NCBI GenBank assembly: GCA_934130215.1
Contig: CAKOXR010000011.1
Coordinates: 1 to 22,311, forward strand
Source: an uncultured Bacilli bacterium
GTDB lineage: Bacteria; Bacillota_I; Bacilli_A; RF39; UBA660
Direction: 5' to 3'
DNA length: 22,311 bases
Shown here: piece after piece, positions 5,881 to 14,320 of the stretch
Layout: the number at the start of each line of letters is the position of its first letter
Position numbering within the stretch: the stretch's first letter is position 1
The notes under the pieces: model-generated
What the model was told of the DNA's origin: nothing
The model's input: only the letters and a program-made list of their open reading frames with translations
The model's database searches: none
Made by a program: the position numbers and the translations under genes

Positions 5881-6960
5881 TTTATGTACTAATACTTTTG
5901 TTCCTACATTGATATTTTGATATATATATTCTGCTACATTGTATGGTAAATTTACACATCCATGACTTCCTTTTTTTATATAAATTTCATCTCCGAATTT
6001 ACTTCTCCAAGTTGCATCATGTAAACCTATTCCGCCATCAAATGGCATCCAGTAATTAACATATGTATTATAGTCTTCTCCTTTTAAATATCTGTCAGTT
6101 TGTTTGTTATAAATTTTAAAATATCCTTCTCTTGTTGGGGTTGCAATTTTTCCACTTACCATATCTGATTGTATTAATATATCAATATCATCATATAGTT
6201 TTATTTTTTGATTATATAAATCTATATCTATAAAGTTTTGATCTAACTTAGTTATTGATGAATTATATATAAATCCAGTTGTTTTATTTGTTTTAATTAA
6301 TGAAAAATCGTTATTTTCGTATAATAAATAAGCTGATTCATATTTGTTTGCTAAAGTAAATGGAATACCGTTACTATCTAATAAATAATCATTTTTGTTT
6401 AAATAAACAATATCTTTTATATTAATATCTATATTATAGTTTTCTTTTATTTCTCTTTTTAAAGATGTTACTAGATCTGCTGAAATATAACCAATTTTTC
6501 CATTATATTTTACTATATACCAATTATTATTTGTTATTGCAATAGTTGTTAATAAGCTACCTTTTTTTATTAAATCAATTTTATTGTTTGATATTTCTGG
6601 TGATAATCTAAGATTAATGTTTGTATTTGCGGTTAATAGATCGTTTTCTTCAGTATGTTTAATATTTGATTCTTCATATATCTCTAAGCTTGTTATATAA
6701 TCGGTTTTTACAAATCCTAGTTTGTTATTGTAATTTATTAAATCCCATCCATCTATTGTTAAAATTCTATAAGCTGTATTATTTTTTTGAAAAAGACCAA
6801 TTTTTTTACGATCTACTTCTTCTCCGAATCTCATATTTATATTTGTATCTGTACTTATATAATCTCCTTTGTTTTCTAATTCGGCATATACATTTGTTGT
6901 AATTAAAATACAAGATGATAATAAAAGTGATAGTGCTTTTTTATTTATTTTAATTTTCAT
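5878..6960 (-). CDS. Secreted SH3b-domain L,D-transpeptidase (YkuD family)
   Basis: 360 residues. A signal peptide (cleavage likely after VYA, residue 26) is followed by two clear bacterial SH3 repeats at about 36-90 and 109-164, each with the pattern TNIN(M/L)R and a closing GF/GYI. A third, weaker SH3-like segment spans about 180-240. The C-terminal YkuD domain (243-360) carries GLHDATWRSKFG (His314) and KKGSHGCVNLP (His333, Cys335), the complete H-x(n)-S-H-G-C-x-N catalytic motif. Such enzymes make 3-3 peptidoglycan crosslinks outside the membrane, and the SH3b domains probably hold the wall. It is a single gene with its own promoter, next to the LysM operon and the pilus operon. Confidence 0.93.
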   Translation of the reverse strand: MKIKINKKALSLLLSSCILITTNVYAELENKGDYISTDTNINMRFGEEVDRKKIGLFQKNNTAYRILTIDGWDLINYNNKLGFVKTDYITSLEIYEESNIKHTEENDLLTANTNINLRLSPEISNNKIDLIKKGSLLTTIAITNNNWYIVKYNGKIGYISADLVTSLKREIKENYNIDINIKDIVYLNKNDYLLDSNGIPFTLANKYESAYLLYENNDFSLIKTNKTTGFIYNSSITKLDQNFIDIDLYNQKIKLYDDIDILIQSDMVSGKIATPTREGYFKIYNKQTDRYLKGEDYNTYVNYWMPFDGGIGLHDATWRSKFGDEIYIKKGSHGCVNLPYNVAEYIYQNINVGTKVLVHK

Positions 6961-6992
6961 GAAATTACCTCTTACTAAAATAGTTCAATTTT

Positions 6993-7021
6993 ATTATATT
7001 ATATTTTTGTTAAAAGGGCAA
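6993..7021 (-). promoter_or_regulatory. Promoter of the L,D-transpeptidase gene
   Basis: On the minus strand TTGCCC (7021-7016), 17-base spacer, TATAAT (6998-6993). The -35 lies inside the last codons of the upstream sortase gene. AGAGGT precedes the ATG. Confidence 0.65.
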
Positions 7022-7567
7022 ATTAATTAGATTACATCTTACCGTTATTCTTTTGGTTCCATCTTTTGTACATGTATAAAGTGTTAGATTAAAGTTATTA
7101 TTAATCATTTTATCTACATCCGTTTGGGATAATATTTCTACTTCTTCTACTTTATAAATAAATTCATTTTCATCAATAGTTTTAAATATTATATAATCAT
7201 TTTGTTTTAATTTTCCAATATTTTTAAAGTGTGTTTTATAAGAATGAGCACAAATTATCATTTTATCAATTGATGAACCATAATATAAAGATGGTGCTAT
7301 TTTTAAGTTATCGTCATTCCATGTATCTAATACTGGTAAACTTATATTTAATGATGGAATTGTTATTGTTCCTATATAATTATGACCTTTTATGGTTACT
7401 TTTTCTAAGGTTTTATTTTTATTTGATGATTCAATTTCATTAATTATTGTTAATATTTCTTTAGAATTTATTCCAGCTTTATATTCAGTAAATTTATCAT
7501 TTATTATAAGTAATAATGATATTGTTATAATGAATGAACCAATTATAATACATAGTTTACTTTTCAT
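7010..7567 (-). CDS. Small sortase, probably the pilus housekeeping or anchoring enzyme
   Basis: 185 residues with one N-terminal membrane anchor (about 5-22) and no C-terminal membrane helix, unlike class C sortases. The catalytic triad is visible: His108 in IICAHSYKTHF, Cys166 in LTLYTCT, and Arg173 (aligned to the class C TCTPYG...HR motif). The motif YYGSSIDKMIICAHSY matches a common Bacillota group of short sortases found with SpaA-type pili; I place it near class B/D without certainty. As the last gene of the pilus operon it probably joins the finished pilus or the minor pilin to peptidoglycan. The start overlaps the minor pilin gene by 11 bases and the Shine-Dalgarno is weak, so translation is probably coupled. 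Confidence 0.88.
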   Translation of the reverse strand: MKSKLCIIIGSFIITISLLLIINDKFTEYKAGINSKEILTIINEIESSNKNKTLEKVTIKGHNYIGTITIPSLNISLPVLDTWNDDNLKIAPSLYYGSSIDKMIICAHSYKTHFKNIGKLKQNDYIIFKTIDENEFIYKVEEVEILSQTDVDKMINNNFNLTLYTCTKDGTKRITVRCNLINLPF

Positions 7568-8405
7568 TTGATTCTCTTTTTTTTAATATAAGTCCTACTA
7601 TAATTAATATAAAACCAATATATAATATTATTTCATAAATGTATGTTAATTGACCTGTATCTACTAATGATGGGGTATTTGTTATTGTAAATATATATTC
7701 ATTTTGATTATAAGATACTGTATAATCTTTTGGTATATTTATTTCTTTTACTGAATATTTATCACTTTTTGGTAAAGACTCTATTATTTCTTGCCAGTTA
7801 TTGTTTGCATCTAGAATAATTGTTTTTATTTTTTCTTTATCTTTATATAGTTCAATTGTAACTTTATCTAATATTTTATCTTTTTTATCAGTATTCCATA
7901 TTTTTTTAATTGTTAGATCTATTAAATCTTGTATATCTATTTTGGGTGTTGCATCTATATTATATTCAAATGAATTATTTATTTCTTCAGGTAACATTAT
8001 TAATATTGGTTCCATTTGAGAATAATTTTTTACTATATTATTTTGTTTAATATAATATAAACCTAAATCTAAATTTGTAAATAATGCTTCTCCATTTTGA
8101 TTTGTTAATTTTATAAAATTATTTAATTTTTTGTTTTCAATACATTTTTTTATATTATTAATATTTTTAGTATTTATATCAAAGTTACAACTTTTTAATT
8201 CATCTACATACTCAAATAATAAGTTATTATTTTTAATAACAGGTTTACCTATTTTAATTATCTCTATTTCAGCTCCAACTACATTGCTTTCTCCTTTTAA
8301 AATTATATTAATTGATCCTTTTTGAGTTAAATCAACAATATTTTGAGCTTGTATTATTCCAATTGATGATATCATTAATAAAAGAGTGAATAATAATTTT
8401 TTCAT
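7557..8405 (-). CDS. Minor (probably basal) pilin with CnaB domain and LVDTG sorting signal
   Basis: 282 residues. Signal peptide to about Ala20 (IIQA/QN). The first half (about 30-150) is a SpaA-like beta domain with GEALFTNLDLGLYYIKQ. A second CnaB-type domain at about 160-245 has TIKKIW near the start and YSVKEINIPKDY, which fits the Lys and Glu of an intramolecular isopeptide bond. The sorting signal is SLVDTGQ (LVDTG 247-251), a variant without proline, followed by a membrane helix (YEIILYIGFILIIVGLIL) and KKRESNEK. It is the third LPXTG-like protein of the operon and lies between two sortases, which suits the base subunit that the second sortase links to the wall. The ATG overlaps the srtC stop by four bases. 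Confidence 0.87.
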   Translation of the reverse strand: MKKLLFTLLLMISSIGIIQAQNIVDLTQKGSINIILKGESNVVGAEIEIIKIGKPVIKNNNLLFEYVDELKSCNFDINTKNINNIKKCIENKKLNNFIKLTNQNGEALFTNLDLGLYYIKQNNIVKNYSQMEPILIMLPEEINNSFEYNIDATPKIDIQDLIDLTIKKIWNTDKKDKILDKVTIELYKDKEKIKTIILDANNNWQEIIESLPKSDKYSVKEINIPKDYTVSYNQNEYIFTITNTPSLVDTGQLTYIYEIILYIGFILIIVGLILKKRESNEK

Positions 8406-9259
8406 TTTAATCCTTCCTTTCTTGGATAAATATATTTTTTATAGTCAAATTTTGTTTCGACTGGTTTAAATAATATTATTAATAATAAAATAAATATTAT
8501 TGGGAGTGCAACTAATGGTGTTACTATAATTGTACTTATTTTAAATCCTTCAGTTGTTATAAATAAATTTTTATTTTCAATATTTTCGATTCTTTTTCCT
8601 CTAACTAGTAATCTATGTGTATTAATTCCATATGGTGTACATGTTAAAAGTGTTATATAATCATTATTTTTATCTATTTTTAAATCATTTATTTGATTAG
8701 GTTTTACAATTGTTATTTTATCTATTTGATATGTTATTTTTCTATCTAGTATTCGAATTTCAAATGTATCTCCTAGTTCAAGTTTATCTAAATCAGTAAA
8801 TAATCTAAATGATGGTAACCCTCTATGTGCAGATAATACAGAGTGTGTTCCTTTTCCACCTACGGGCATACTTGTTCCTTCTAAATGACCTACTGCTTTA
8901 CTTAGTACTTCTTTACTTGTTCCATGATATATTGGAAGTTCAACTTTTATTTTATTTATTGTTAAATATCCTATCATTCCATTATTGTTAAAATTTAAAA
9001 TATCATTATAATTTTTTATTTTTTTATAATTTAATAATGGTCTTTTCATTGATAATAATTTTTTATTATATTCATCTGCTTTAGTAAAATAATTTGTATA
9101 ATCTTCTTTTTTTATATTTTTTAATACTGATTCATAATCTACGATTGCTTTTGATTGAACTTTTTGATTATAGTAATTACTTATTGATGGATATAATAGT
9201 ATTAGTAGGCCTATGAAGAAAAATAATACCATAATAATTGTAGTTTTATTCTTTTTCAT
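8402..9259 (-). CDS. srtC: Class C sortase (pilus polymerase)
   Basis: 285 residues from ATG 9259. An in-frame GTG at 9271 lies only one base from AAGGA, so ATG is preferred, though its spacing is long. The N-terminal membrane helix IIMVLFFFIGLLILLYP is followed by an extracytoplasmic catalytic domain. It has His145 in SVLSAHRGLPSFRLF, Cys207 in ITLLTCTPYGINTHRLLVRG and Arg216, then a C-terminal membrane helix (about 242-264) typical of class C. It polymerises pilins by joining the Thr of the sorting motif to a pilin lysine. The lid usually carries an Asp-Pro-aromatic motif before the barrel. Here that stretch (SMKRPLLNYKKIKNYNDILN) has no DP. It lies between the major and minor pilin genes, behind an intergenic hairpin. 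Confidence 0.93.
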   Translation of the reverse strand: MKKNKTTIIMVLFFFIGLLILLYPSISNYYNQKVQSKAIVDYESVLKNIKKEDYTNYFTKADEYNKKLLSMKRPLLNYKKIKNYNDILNFNNNGMIGYLTINKIKVELPIYHGTSKEVLSKAVGHLEGTSMPVGGKGTHSVLSAHRGLPSFRLFTDLDKLELGDTFEIRILDRKITYQIDKITIVKPNQINDLKIDKNNDYITLLTCTPYGINTHRLLVRGKRIENIENKNLFITTEGFKISTIIVTPLVALPIIFILLLIILFKPVETKFDYKKYIYPRKEGLK

Positions 9260-9287
9260 AAGTCTTTTCACTTCCTTTTATAATATA

Positions 9288-9323
9288 CATATGAGGGAAA
9301 GGTATTAAACCTAACCCTATATG
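9288..9323 (-). promoter_or_regulatory. Intergenic hairpin between the major pilin and class C sortase genes
   Basis: Imperfect inverted repeat with three stacked stems: 9288-9292 with 9319-9323, 9294-9297 with 9315-9318, and 9300-9303 with 9309-9312. The loop is ATTAA, with a one-base bulge and a small internal loop. No T run follows on the minus strand, so it is not a standard terminator. It may stabilise the 3' end of pilin mRNA or reduce read-through. Confidence 0.7.
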
Positions 9324-9331
9324 TTTAATTA

Positions 9332-10744
9332 TTAAGCTGATATTTTTGACATTCTTAGTTTAGCTGTTAATAAAATACCACAAGCTATAACAGTTAATGA
9401 TCCCATAAGAATAAACATAAATGTTCCAAATCCACCTGTTGATGGTAATTCAGTTCCTGTATAGTTTATTACTTGTACTCCGCCTGATACATATGTAATT
9501 GTTGTATCTGTTTGGTTTGTTATTGCAGGTTTATTATTGCCTTCTATTTTAACTAATACTAAATCTGCTAGTATATTATAACCATCTGGTTGTTTAACTT
9601 CTTCTAGGTAGTAATTACCAGTATCTAGACCAATTATTGTTGCATGACCTACAACTATATTAACTCCTGTTTCTCCTTCTAAAGCAACACGATATGTATT
9701 TTCTCCGTTTACTTTAACTACAGGAATTTTGTTTTTATTTTCATCTAGTAAGATAAATTCAGCACCTTCAAGTTGAATGTTTTCTTTATCTGTTTTTACT
9801 ATATCAAAACTATATGTAAATGTTCTTGTTTCTTCATAGTTAGTTCTATGATTTACACCATATTCTAAAATTACTTTGTTATCATTACCATTTCCATATT
9901 CACCTTGAGCATTACCTATAACAGCATTTTCGTTTAATAATGCTTTATAAGTTACTACAATTGTAGTATCCTCAGTAATTGTATCAAGGTAAGAATTTTT
10001 AAATGTAATAGTAAATTCATTTGGTGAAGTTATTAAATCATAATGATTTTCAGGAGTAAGTGTAGTATTACCAACTGTTACAATAATTGAAGTTTGATCA
10101 AGTGTTAATCCTGCTGTCATATTATCGATTAATTTGTAATTTTGAGCTCCCTTTTTAGCATAAATTGTAGTTTTGAATTCAATTACATCTCCAATTTGAG
10201 CTGTATTATTTTTTCCATAATTACCTGTTGAATCTTCTTTTACTTGTTTTTCGATTGTTGGAGGTGTATTTTTTTCAATTATATTTGCTTCTGGTTTTGT
10301 TGTTGTTAATCCACATAAAGCACCCATTGTTGAATCTACTAGATAATATCCTAGTTCTAAACCTGTAAATTCTAATGAACCAGTTTTTGATGCCGTTTTA
10401 GTTGCTGTTGCTTTAATGTTATTATCTTTAGCATACTTAATTGCATCTACTGCAAGTTTTTGAACATCTGCTGATTCTTTCCAAGTAACATAACCGTGTT
10501 CGTCTGTTACAAAATACTTTTTCCCAGTTTCACTTTCAACAAATGGTTTCCATGTATCTGTTGATTTGTATGAGAATGCATTCTTTTCTATATTATAAGA
10601 TTCTAGTTTTAATATTTCATAAATCTTATAAGTTTTACCTTCTTCTGCATTTGTAATAGTTATTTTACCATTATTAGATGCAAAAACTGGTACTGTTATT
10701 AATAGTAGAAGAACTACTAATAATGATTTTAATAAGTTTTTCAT
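9332..10744 (-). CDS. Major pilin (SpaA/SpaD-type backbone, LPSTG)
   Basis: 470 residues from ATG 10744-10742, preceded by AAAGGA. A longer in-frame ATG at 10780 would put 12 charged residues before the signal peptide and is not preferred. Signal peptide to about Ala22. The N-terminal domain (24-150) ends GALCGLTTTKP, followed by IIEKNTPPTIEKQV. Lys158 in EKN is at the place of the pilin-motif lysine (YPKN in relatives). An isopeptide-forming D2-type domain spans about 163-305. A CnaB domain follows (310-410) with DIVKTDK (Lys317) and the E-box YYLEEVKQPDGY (Glu382). The sorting signal LPSTG (433-437), a membrane helix and a basic tail close the protein. It is the shaft subunit polymerised by the class C sortase downstream. 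Confidence 0.93.
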   Translation of the reverse strand: MKNLLKSLLVVLLLLITVPVFASNNGKITITNAEEGKTYKIYEILKLESYNIEKNAFSYKSTDTWKPFVESETGKKYFVTDEHGYVTWKESADVQKLAVDAIKYAKDNNIKATATKTASKTGSLEFTGLELGYYLVDSTMGALCGLTTTKPEANIIEKNTPPTIEKQVKEDSTGNYGKNNTAQIGDVIEFKTTIYAKKGAQNYKLIDNMTAGLTLDQTSIIVTVGNTTLTPENHYDLITSPNEFTITFKNSYLDTITEDTTIVVTYKALLNENAVIGNAQGEYGNGNDNKVILEYGVNHRTNYEETRTFTYSFDIVKTDKENIQLEGAEFILLDENKNKIPVVKVNGENTYRVALEGETGVNIVVGHATIIGLDTGNYYLEEVKQPDGYNILADLVLVKIEGNNKPAITNQTDTTITYVSGGVQVINYTGTELPSTGGFGTFMFILMGSLTVIACGILLTAKLRMSKISA

Positions 10745-10784
10745 ATTATTTTTTTCCTTTCTTAATTTAATTTTATACATATTA

Positions 10785-13124
10785 TCAGCTTAATTTTCTT
10801 TTTTTTAAATATGTATAACATATATTAATAACTGAACCCCCTGTTAATAGAATTCCAGCTATTACTAAAATTAACATTCCTGAACTTCCTGTTTCAGGCA
10901 TTATATAACCGCCAATATTAATAAATTTAATATTTGTTGGTTTATCAGTTGAATCAAGTTTACTTTCTAAACTTTTTCCAAATGTGATTGTATTATTGTT
11001 TAATTTATAATTTACTTCATATCCTTCGGTTTCTAATTCTTCAATTTTAAAACTAGAATTATATGGTAAATTTTCTATTTTAATTGTTTCATTATGTTTT
11101 AAATAAATTGTTGTTTTTCCTTCATTATCTAATGTTATTATTCCAGTTTCATTTCCTTTTTGGTAATTATAATTACCAACTACTGGCATTCCATTATAAG
11201 ATATTATAATGTTAAATTTAAATTTTCCTGAATTATCTATATTGCCTTGTACTTCTTTGGAAATATTTAAATTACTTTTTAGATAATCATTTATTATTTT
11301 ATTTCCTTCAATATTATAAATTGTTTTATCATATGCAACTTCTACATCATAAGTAGATTCATTTAAAATATGATCTTTTGGAGCTTTAGTTTCTTTTAAA
11401 ATATATTTATGACCTGATGGTATATTAGTAAATTTAACTAAACCTTCAGTTGAAGATATTGCTTTATATGTTAATTTATTATCAGAAGGATGTTTTAATT
11501 CATTATGACAAGGACAATTAGGTGAATGGTATAACTCAAATTCAGTATTTTGTAATGTGAAATTATCCCCTAATTTAGATACTTTTTTGAATTCAAATTC
11601 TCCTAAATAACCTACTATACTTGGTATTTTAAAATCAATTTCTCCACTTGTTGATGTACTATTTGTTTTTATAACATAATTAAGTGTTGTTTTACCGTTT
11701 GTTTTATATATTTTAAAGTTACCAGTATTTTTATCAATTTCCTCAAATGTTGATAATTCATTTTGTAATCTTATTCTATAGTGTAATTCATATATATAAT
11801 AAGTTATATTATTTTCAGTTTTTTCTACTGGAGTAGAATTTTTTAAATCCCAGTTTATTTTATCTTCATTATTATATTGAGCTGTGTTGTTTCCATTTGT
11901 TAAATCAACTTTATTTTTTAAATTTTTATTTCTATCATATATTCCAACAAATTCAATATTTTTAACATTTCCCTCAGCATTCATTGGATCTTGAGCAACC
12001 CATGTTGCTTCAGATATTTCAATTATTTTATCAAAGATGCTATTGAAAGCGGTTTCCATACCTGTTTTGTTTGTTACATCATTATAATTATTAGAGCCTA
12101 TTTTTGTTTTTAACCAATTTTTATATGCAGCATAACTGGTTGCACTCCCTATTTCGTACTCTGTTGATTTTCTGTCAACTACTGAGAAATCTTTACCTTT
12201 AGTTTGATCTACATATTGTTGAACTGTTTGAGCACCAACATCAACACCGATTGAGTAAATAGTGATTCCTTTATTTTTTATTTTTTCTGCTTCTTCTCTT
12301 GCTTTTATAGCAGCCATATCACTATAACTTGTTCCATATAAACATTTCTTTTTTGATACATGGTCATAAAATATTTTACCAGTTTCATCATATGTATCAT
12401 GACCTTTGTAGCCTTCACTTATATATGTAGTTGGAAAACCATCAGATAAGAAAATGATATGTTTTGAGCTTGCATTAGACTTATTTAACATGTCTTTTGC
12501 TCGTTTTAATCCCGATTCAATATTTGTGAATCTAGAGTGAGAATCTTCATATCCATCAACATTTATTATTTTATTTGTTTTTTCAACCATTGTTTTTTTT
12601 AATGTTTCTGCTTGTGCTGTTGTCATACATTCTTGTAATTCAAATATTTGTTTACTATCTGTATTAAATGCAACAAAACCAATTTTTCTATTTATGTTTT
12701 TACCACCAGCTGAATGTTTAGCAAATTTATCAATAAAATTGTTGGCAGCATCTTGAGCAGCTTTAATTCTAGTAGTCGATCCCATTTTGGATTTCATTGT
12801 ATTTGAAATATCTAAAACAACTACAACTGCTAGATCTGGCTCTTCTGCTTTTGTTCTTGTTTGAACTCTTAAAGTAATATCAAAATAATTTTCTAAATTT
12901 GAAGTATTAGTTTGATAATTGGTCTCAGATATAGTTTTACTTATAATAACACTACTATCTTTTTTTGCTTTACCATTATCCTTTCCTTCCCAATTTTCTC
13001 CACCAATATTAGATACTTGTTTATAATTATTAAGTACAACATTATCACCATATACACTTAAAAAAGGGTAAACAGTTACTACTAATAAACATAATAAATA
13101 TATAATTTTTTTAAAGTACTTCAT
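10785..13124 (-). CDS. vWA-domain pilus tip adhesin with CnaB domains and MPETG sorting signal
   Basis: 779 residues. Signal peptide ends near residue 26. A von Willebrand factor A domain spans about 97-375, with MIDAS residues D105-I-S-N-T109 (DxSxT instead of DxSxS), Thr200 and SDG (227-229). Cys166 and Cys261 could form a disulfide. A CnaB domain (about 508-612) has FEFKKVS and the E-box YILKETKAP (Glu578), with an unusual CPCH (537-540) inside. A last beta domain (about 617-736) starts LNISKEVQG. The sorting signal MPETG (742-746), a membrane helix and KKRKLS follow. Size, vWA domain and first position among the pilins point to the tip subunit that binds host or partner surfaces through a metal ion. 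AGGGAGG precedes the ATG. Confidence 0.92.
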   Translation of the reverse strand: MKYFKKIIYLLCLLVVTVYPFLSVYGDNVVLNNYKQVSNIGGENWEGKDNGKAKKDSSVIISKTISETNYQTNTSNLENYFDITLRVQTRTKAEEPDLAVVVVLDISNTMKSKMGSTTRIKAAQDAANNFIDKFAKHSAGGKNINRKIGFVAFNTDSKQIFELQECMTTAQAETLKKTMVEKTNKIINVDGYEDSHSRFTNIESGLKRAKDMLNKSNASSKHIIFLSDGFPTTYISEGYKGHDTYDETGKIFYDHVSKKKCLYGTSYSDMAAIKAREEAEKIKNKGITIYSIGVDVGAQTVQQYVDQTKGKDFSVVDRKSTEYEIGSATSYAAYKNWLKTKIGSNNYNDVTNKTGMETAFNSIFDKIIEISEATWVAQDPMNAEGNVKNIEFVGIYDRNKNLKNKVDLTNGNNTAQYNNEDKINWDLKNSTPVEKTENNITYYIYELHYRIRLQNELSTFEEIDKNTGNFKIYKTNGKTTLNYVIKTNSTSTSGEIDFKIPSIVGYLGEFEFKKVSKLGDNFTLQNTEFELYHSPNCPCHNELKHPSDNKLTYKAISSTEGLVKFTNIPSGHKYILKETKAPKDHILNESTYDVEVAYDKTIYNIEGNKIINDYLKSNLNISKEVQGNIDNSGKFKFNIIISYNGMPVVGNYNYQKGNETGIITLDNEGKTTIYLKHNETIKIENLPYNSSFKIEELETEGYEVNYKLNNNTITFGKSLESKLDSTDKPTNIKFINIGGYIMPETGSSGMLILVIAGILLTGGSVINICYTYLKKRKLS

Positions 13125-13145
13125 TTAAAAACCTCCCTGAAAGTT

Positions 13146-13712
13146 TTAATTTACACTACCTATTTTTTTTAATGGCCAAATTCTAAAAATTATTTTCCCA
13201 ATTAAATCATCATTACTAATTAAACCAATATCACTATTTCGTGAATCAATAATTAAATCTCTTTTATCACTTAAAACAAACCATTTATTATCTTGTACTT
13301 GTAGTGGAAATTCTATTGTTATATCTCCAAGTGTTTTATTTTTAATATAACTTTCGTTTATTTCTTTTCCATTTACAAATACTGTACCATCATCATTCAT
13401 ATAAACCCAATCAGAAGGTGATGCTATAACTCTTTTTATTAAAATTTTGTTTCCGTGATAAAAAGCAATGATATCTCCTTTTTTAATATTTTTAGTTTTT
13501 ACAGTCAGTACTATTTCACCTTCATTTAATAATGGTGACATTGAATCTCCACTTATTTCAACAACAGGCATTAGTAATGATGCAATAATAGTTGCACATG
13601 ATATAACTATTATTAAGCCATAAATTGTACTCCTTAATATTCTATTATATTTAGTTTTGTATGTTTCCCTTTTTAGTTCATTTTCAATATCATTAATACT
13701 AAGCTTTTTCAT
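13146..13712 (-). CDS. Signal peptidase I associated with the pilus operon
   Basis: 188 residues with one N-terminal membrane helix (about 28-50) and the catalytic domain outside. Ser57 lies in EISGDSMSPLL and Lys93 in ILIKRVIASP, the Ser/Lys dyad of the bacterial (not SipW) type. The late motif is NKWFVLSDKRDLIIDSRNSD, where the usual GDNR/SDSR box is changed but SRNSD is kept. Pilus operons of Gram-positive bacteria often carry their own signal peptidase for pilin precursors, and this one sits directly before the tip adhesin. The start overlaps the upstream coiled-coil gene by four bases. Confidence 0.93.
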   Translation of the reverse strand: MKKLSINDIENELKRETYKTKYNRILRSTIYGLIIVISCATIIASLLMPVVEISGDSMSPLLNEGEIVLTVKTKNIKKGDIIAFYHGNKILIKRVIASPSDWVYMNDDGTVFVNGKEINESYIKNKTLGDITIEFPLQVQDNKWFVLSDKRDLIIDSRNSDIGLISNDDLIGKIIFRIWPLKKIGSVN

Positions 13713-14146
13713 TTTCGTTTACCTTTGAATTTTCTTAAATCCTGAACTTTTTCTTTTATTTCTGGATTTTCTTTAACAATATTTTTAACCTCTAATTCAA
13801 CATTTTTTATAAATTCATCTGCTTCTTTTTCTCTTTTTCGACATTTCCTTGATGTTTCTTTTAATATTTTTGTTTTTAAATTTTCTATTTCCCTTTCTTC
13901 TTTTTCTTTTAAATCTTTAATATTATTTAAATAAATTTTTGCTGCTTCTTGAGCTACATTAAATATTCCACTTAATTGAAGTGCCGCATCAGCAAGTGAG
14001 CCTGCATTTTTAAATATTATTTTTTTTGATTCTAATTTTTTATTTAAATTATCAACTTCGGTTTCTAACTCATTAATTCTTTTTGTTTGTTCGAGTAATA
14101 TTTCGAGCAATTCTTTTCTATTTAGTTTTTTTAGTTCTTTATCCAA
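13709..14146 (-). CDS. Coiled-coil cytoplasmic protein, first gene of the pilus operon, function unknown
   Basis: 145 residues from TTG 14146-14144. A GTG three codons earlier (14155) lies inside the Shine-Dalgarno GAGGTG, so TTG with six-base spacing is more likely. The protein is charged and helical: LNRKELLEILLEQTKRINEL then a heptad-like coiled coil, a conserved-looking centre GSLADAALQLSGIFNVAQEA then AKIYL, and a second coiled coil rich in Glu and Lys. There is no signal peptide or membrane segment. Similar proteins with the ADAALQLSGIF/AQEAA centre occur beside pilin genes in other Bacillota; this is from memory and their function is unknown. It could be a cytoplasmic assembly or positioning factor for the pilus. 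Confidence 0.8.
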   Translation of the reverse strand: MDKELKKLNRKELLEILLEQTKRINELETEVDNLNKKLESKKIIFKNAGSLADAALQLSGIFNVAQEAAKIYLNNIKDLKEKEEREIENLKTKILKETSRKCRKREKEADEFIKNVELEVKNIVKENPEIKEKVQDLRKFKGKRK

Positions 14147-14216
14147 GTAAGACACCTCTATTCTAATTTTATTATTAAATCTTTAAATAATGCATAATAT
14201 CCTCTTGTGGTTATTT

Positions 14217-14245
14217 ATTATAAGGGTTGTCAAAATAAAATGCAA
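14217..14245 (-). promoter_or_regulatory. Promoter of the pilus operon
   Basis: On the minus strand TTGCAT (14245-14240), exactly 17 bases, then a perfect TATAAT (14222-14217). About 70 bases of untranslated leader follow before the first gene. No other clear promoter is seen inside the seven-gene operon. Confidence 0.75.
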
Positions 14246-14295
14246 GTAAAAAATAAAAATTTTAAGAAAAAAATAAAAAATAAAGTTTTTTATAT

Positions 14296-14320
14296 GAAAA
14301 AAAAGGGAAAAATCCCCTTT
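14296..14320 (-). terminator. Terminator of spoIVB
   Basis: On the minus strand AAAGGG (14320-14315) / CCCTTT (14307-14302) with a seven-base loop, followed by T residues from the A run at 14297-14304. It touches the spoIVB stop codon. Confidence 0.85.
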
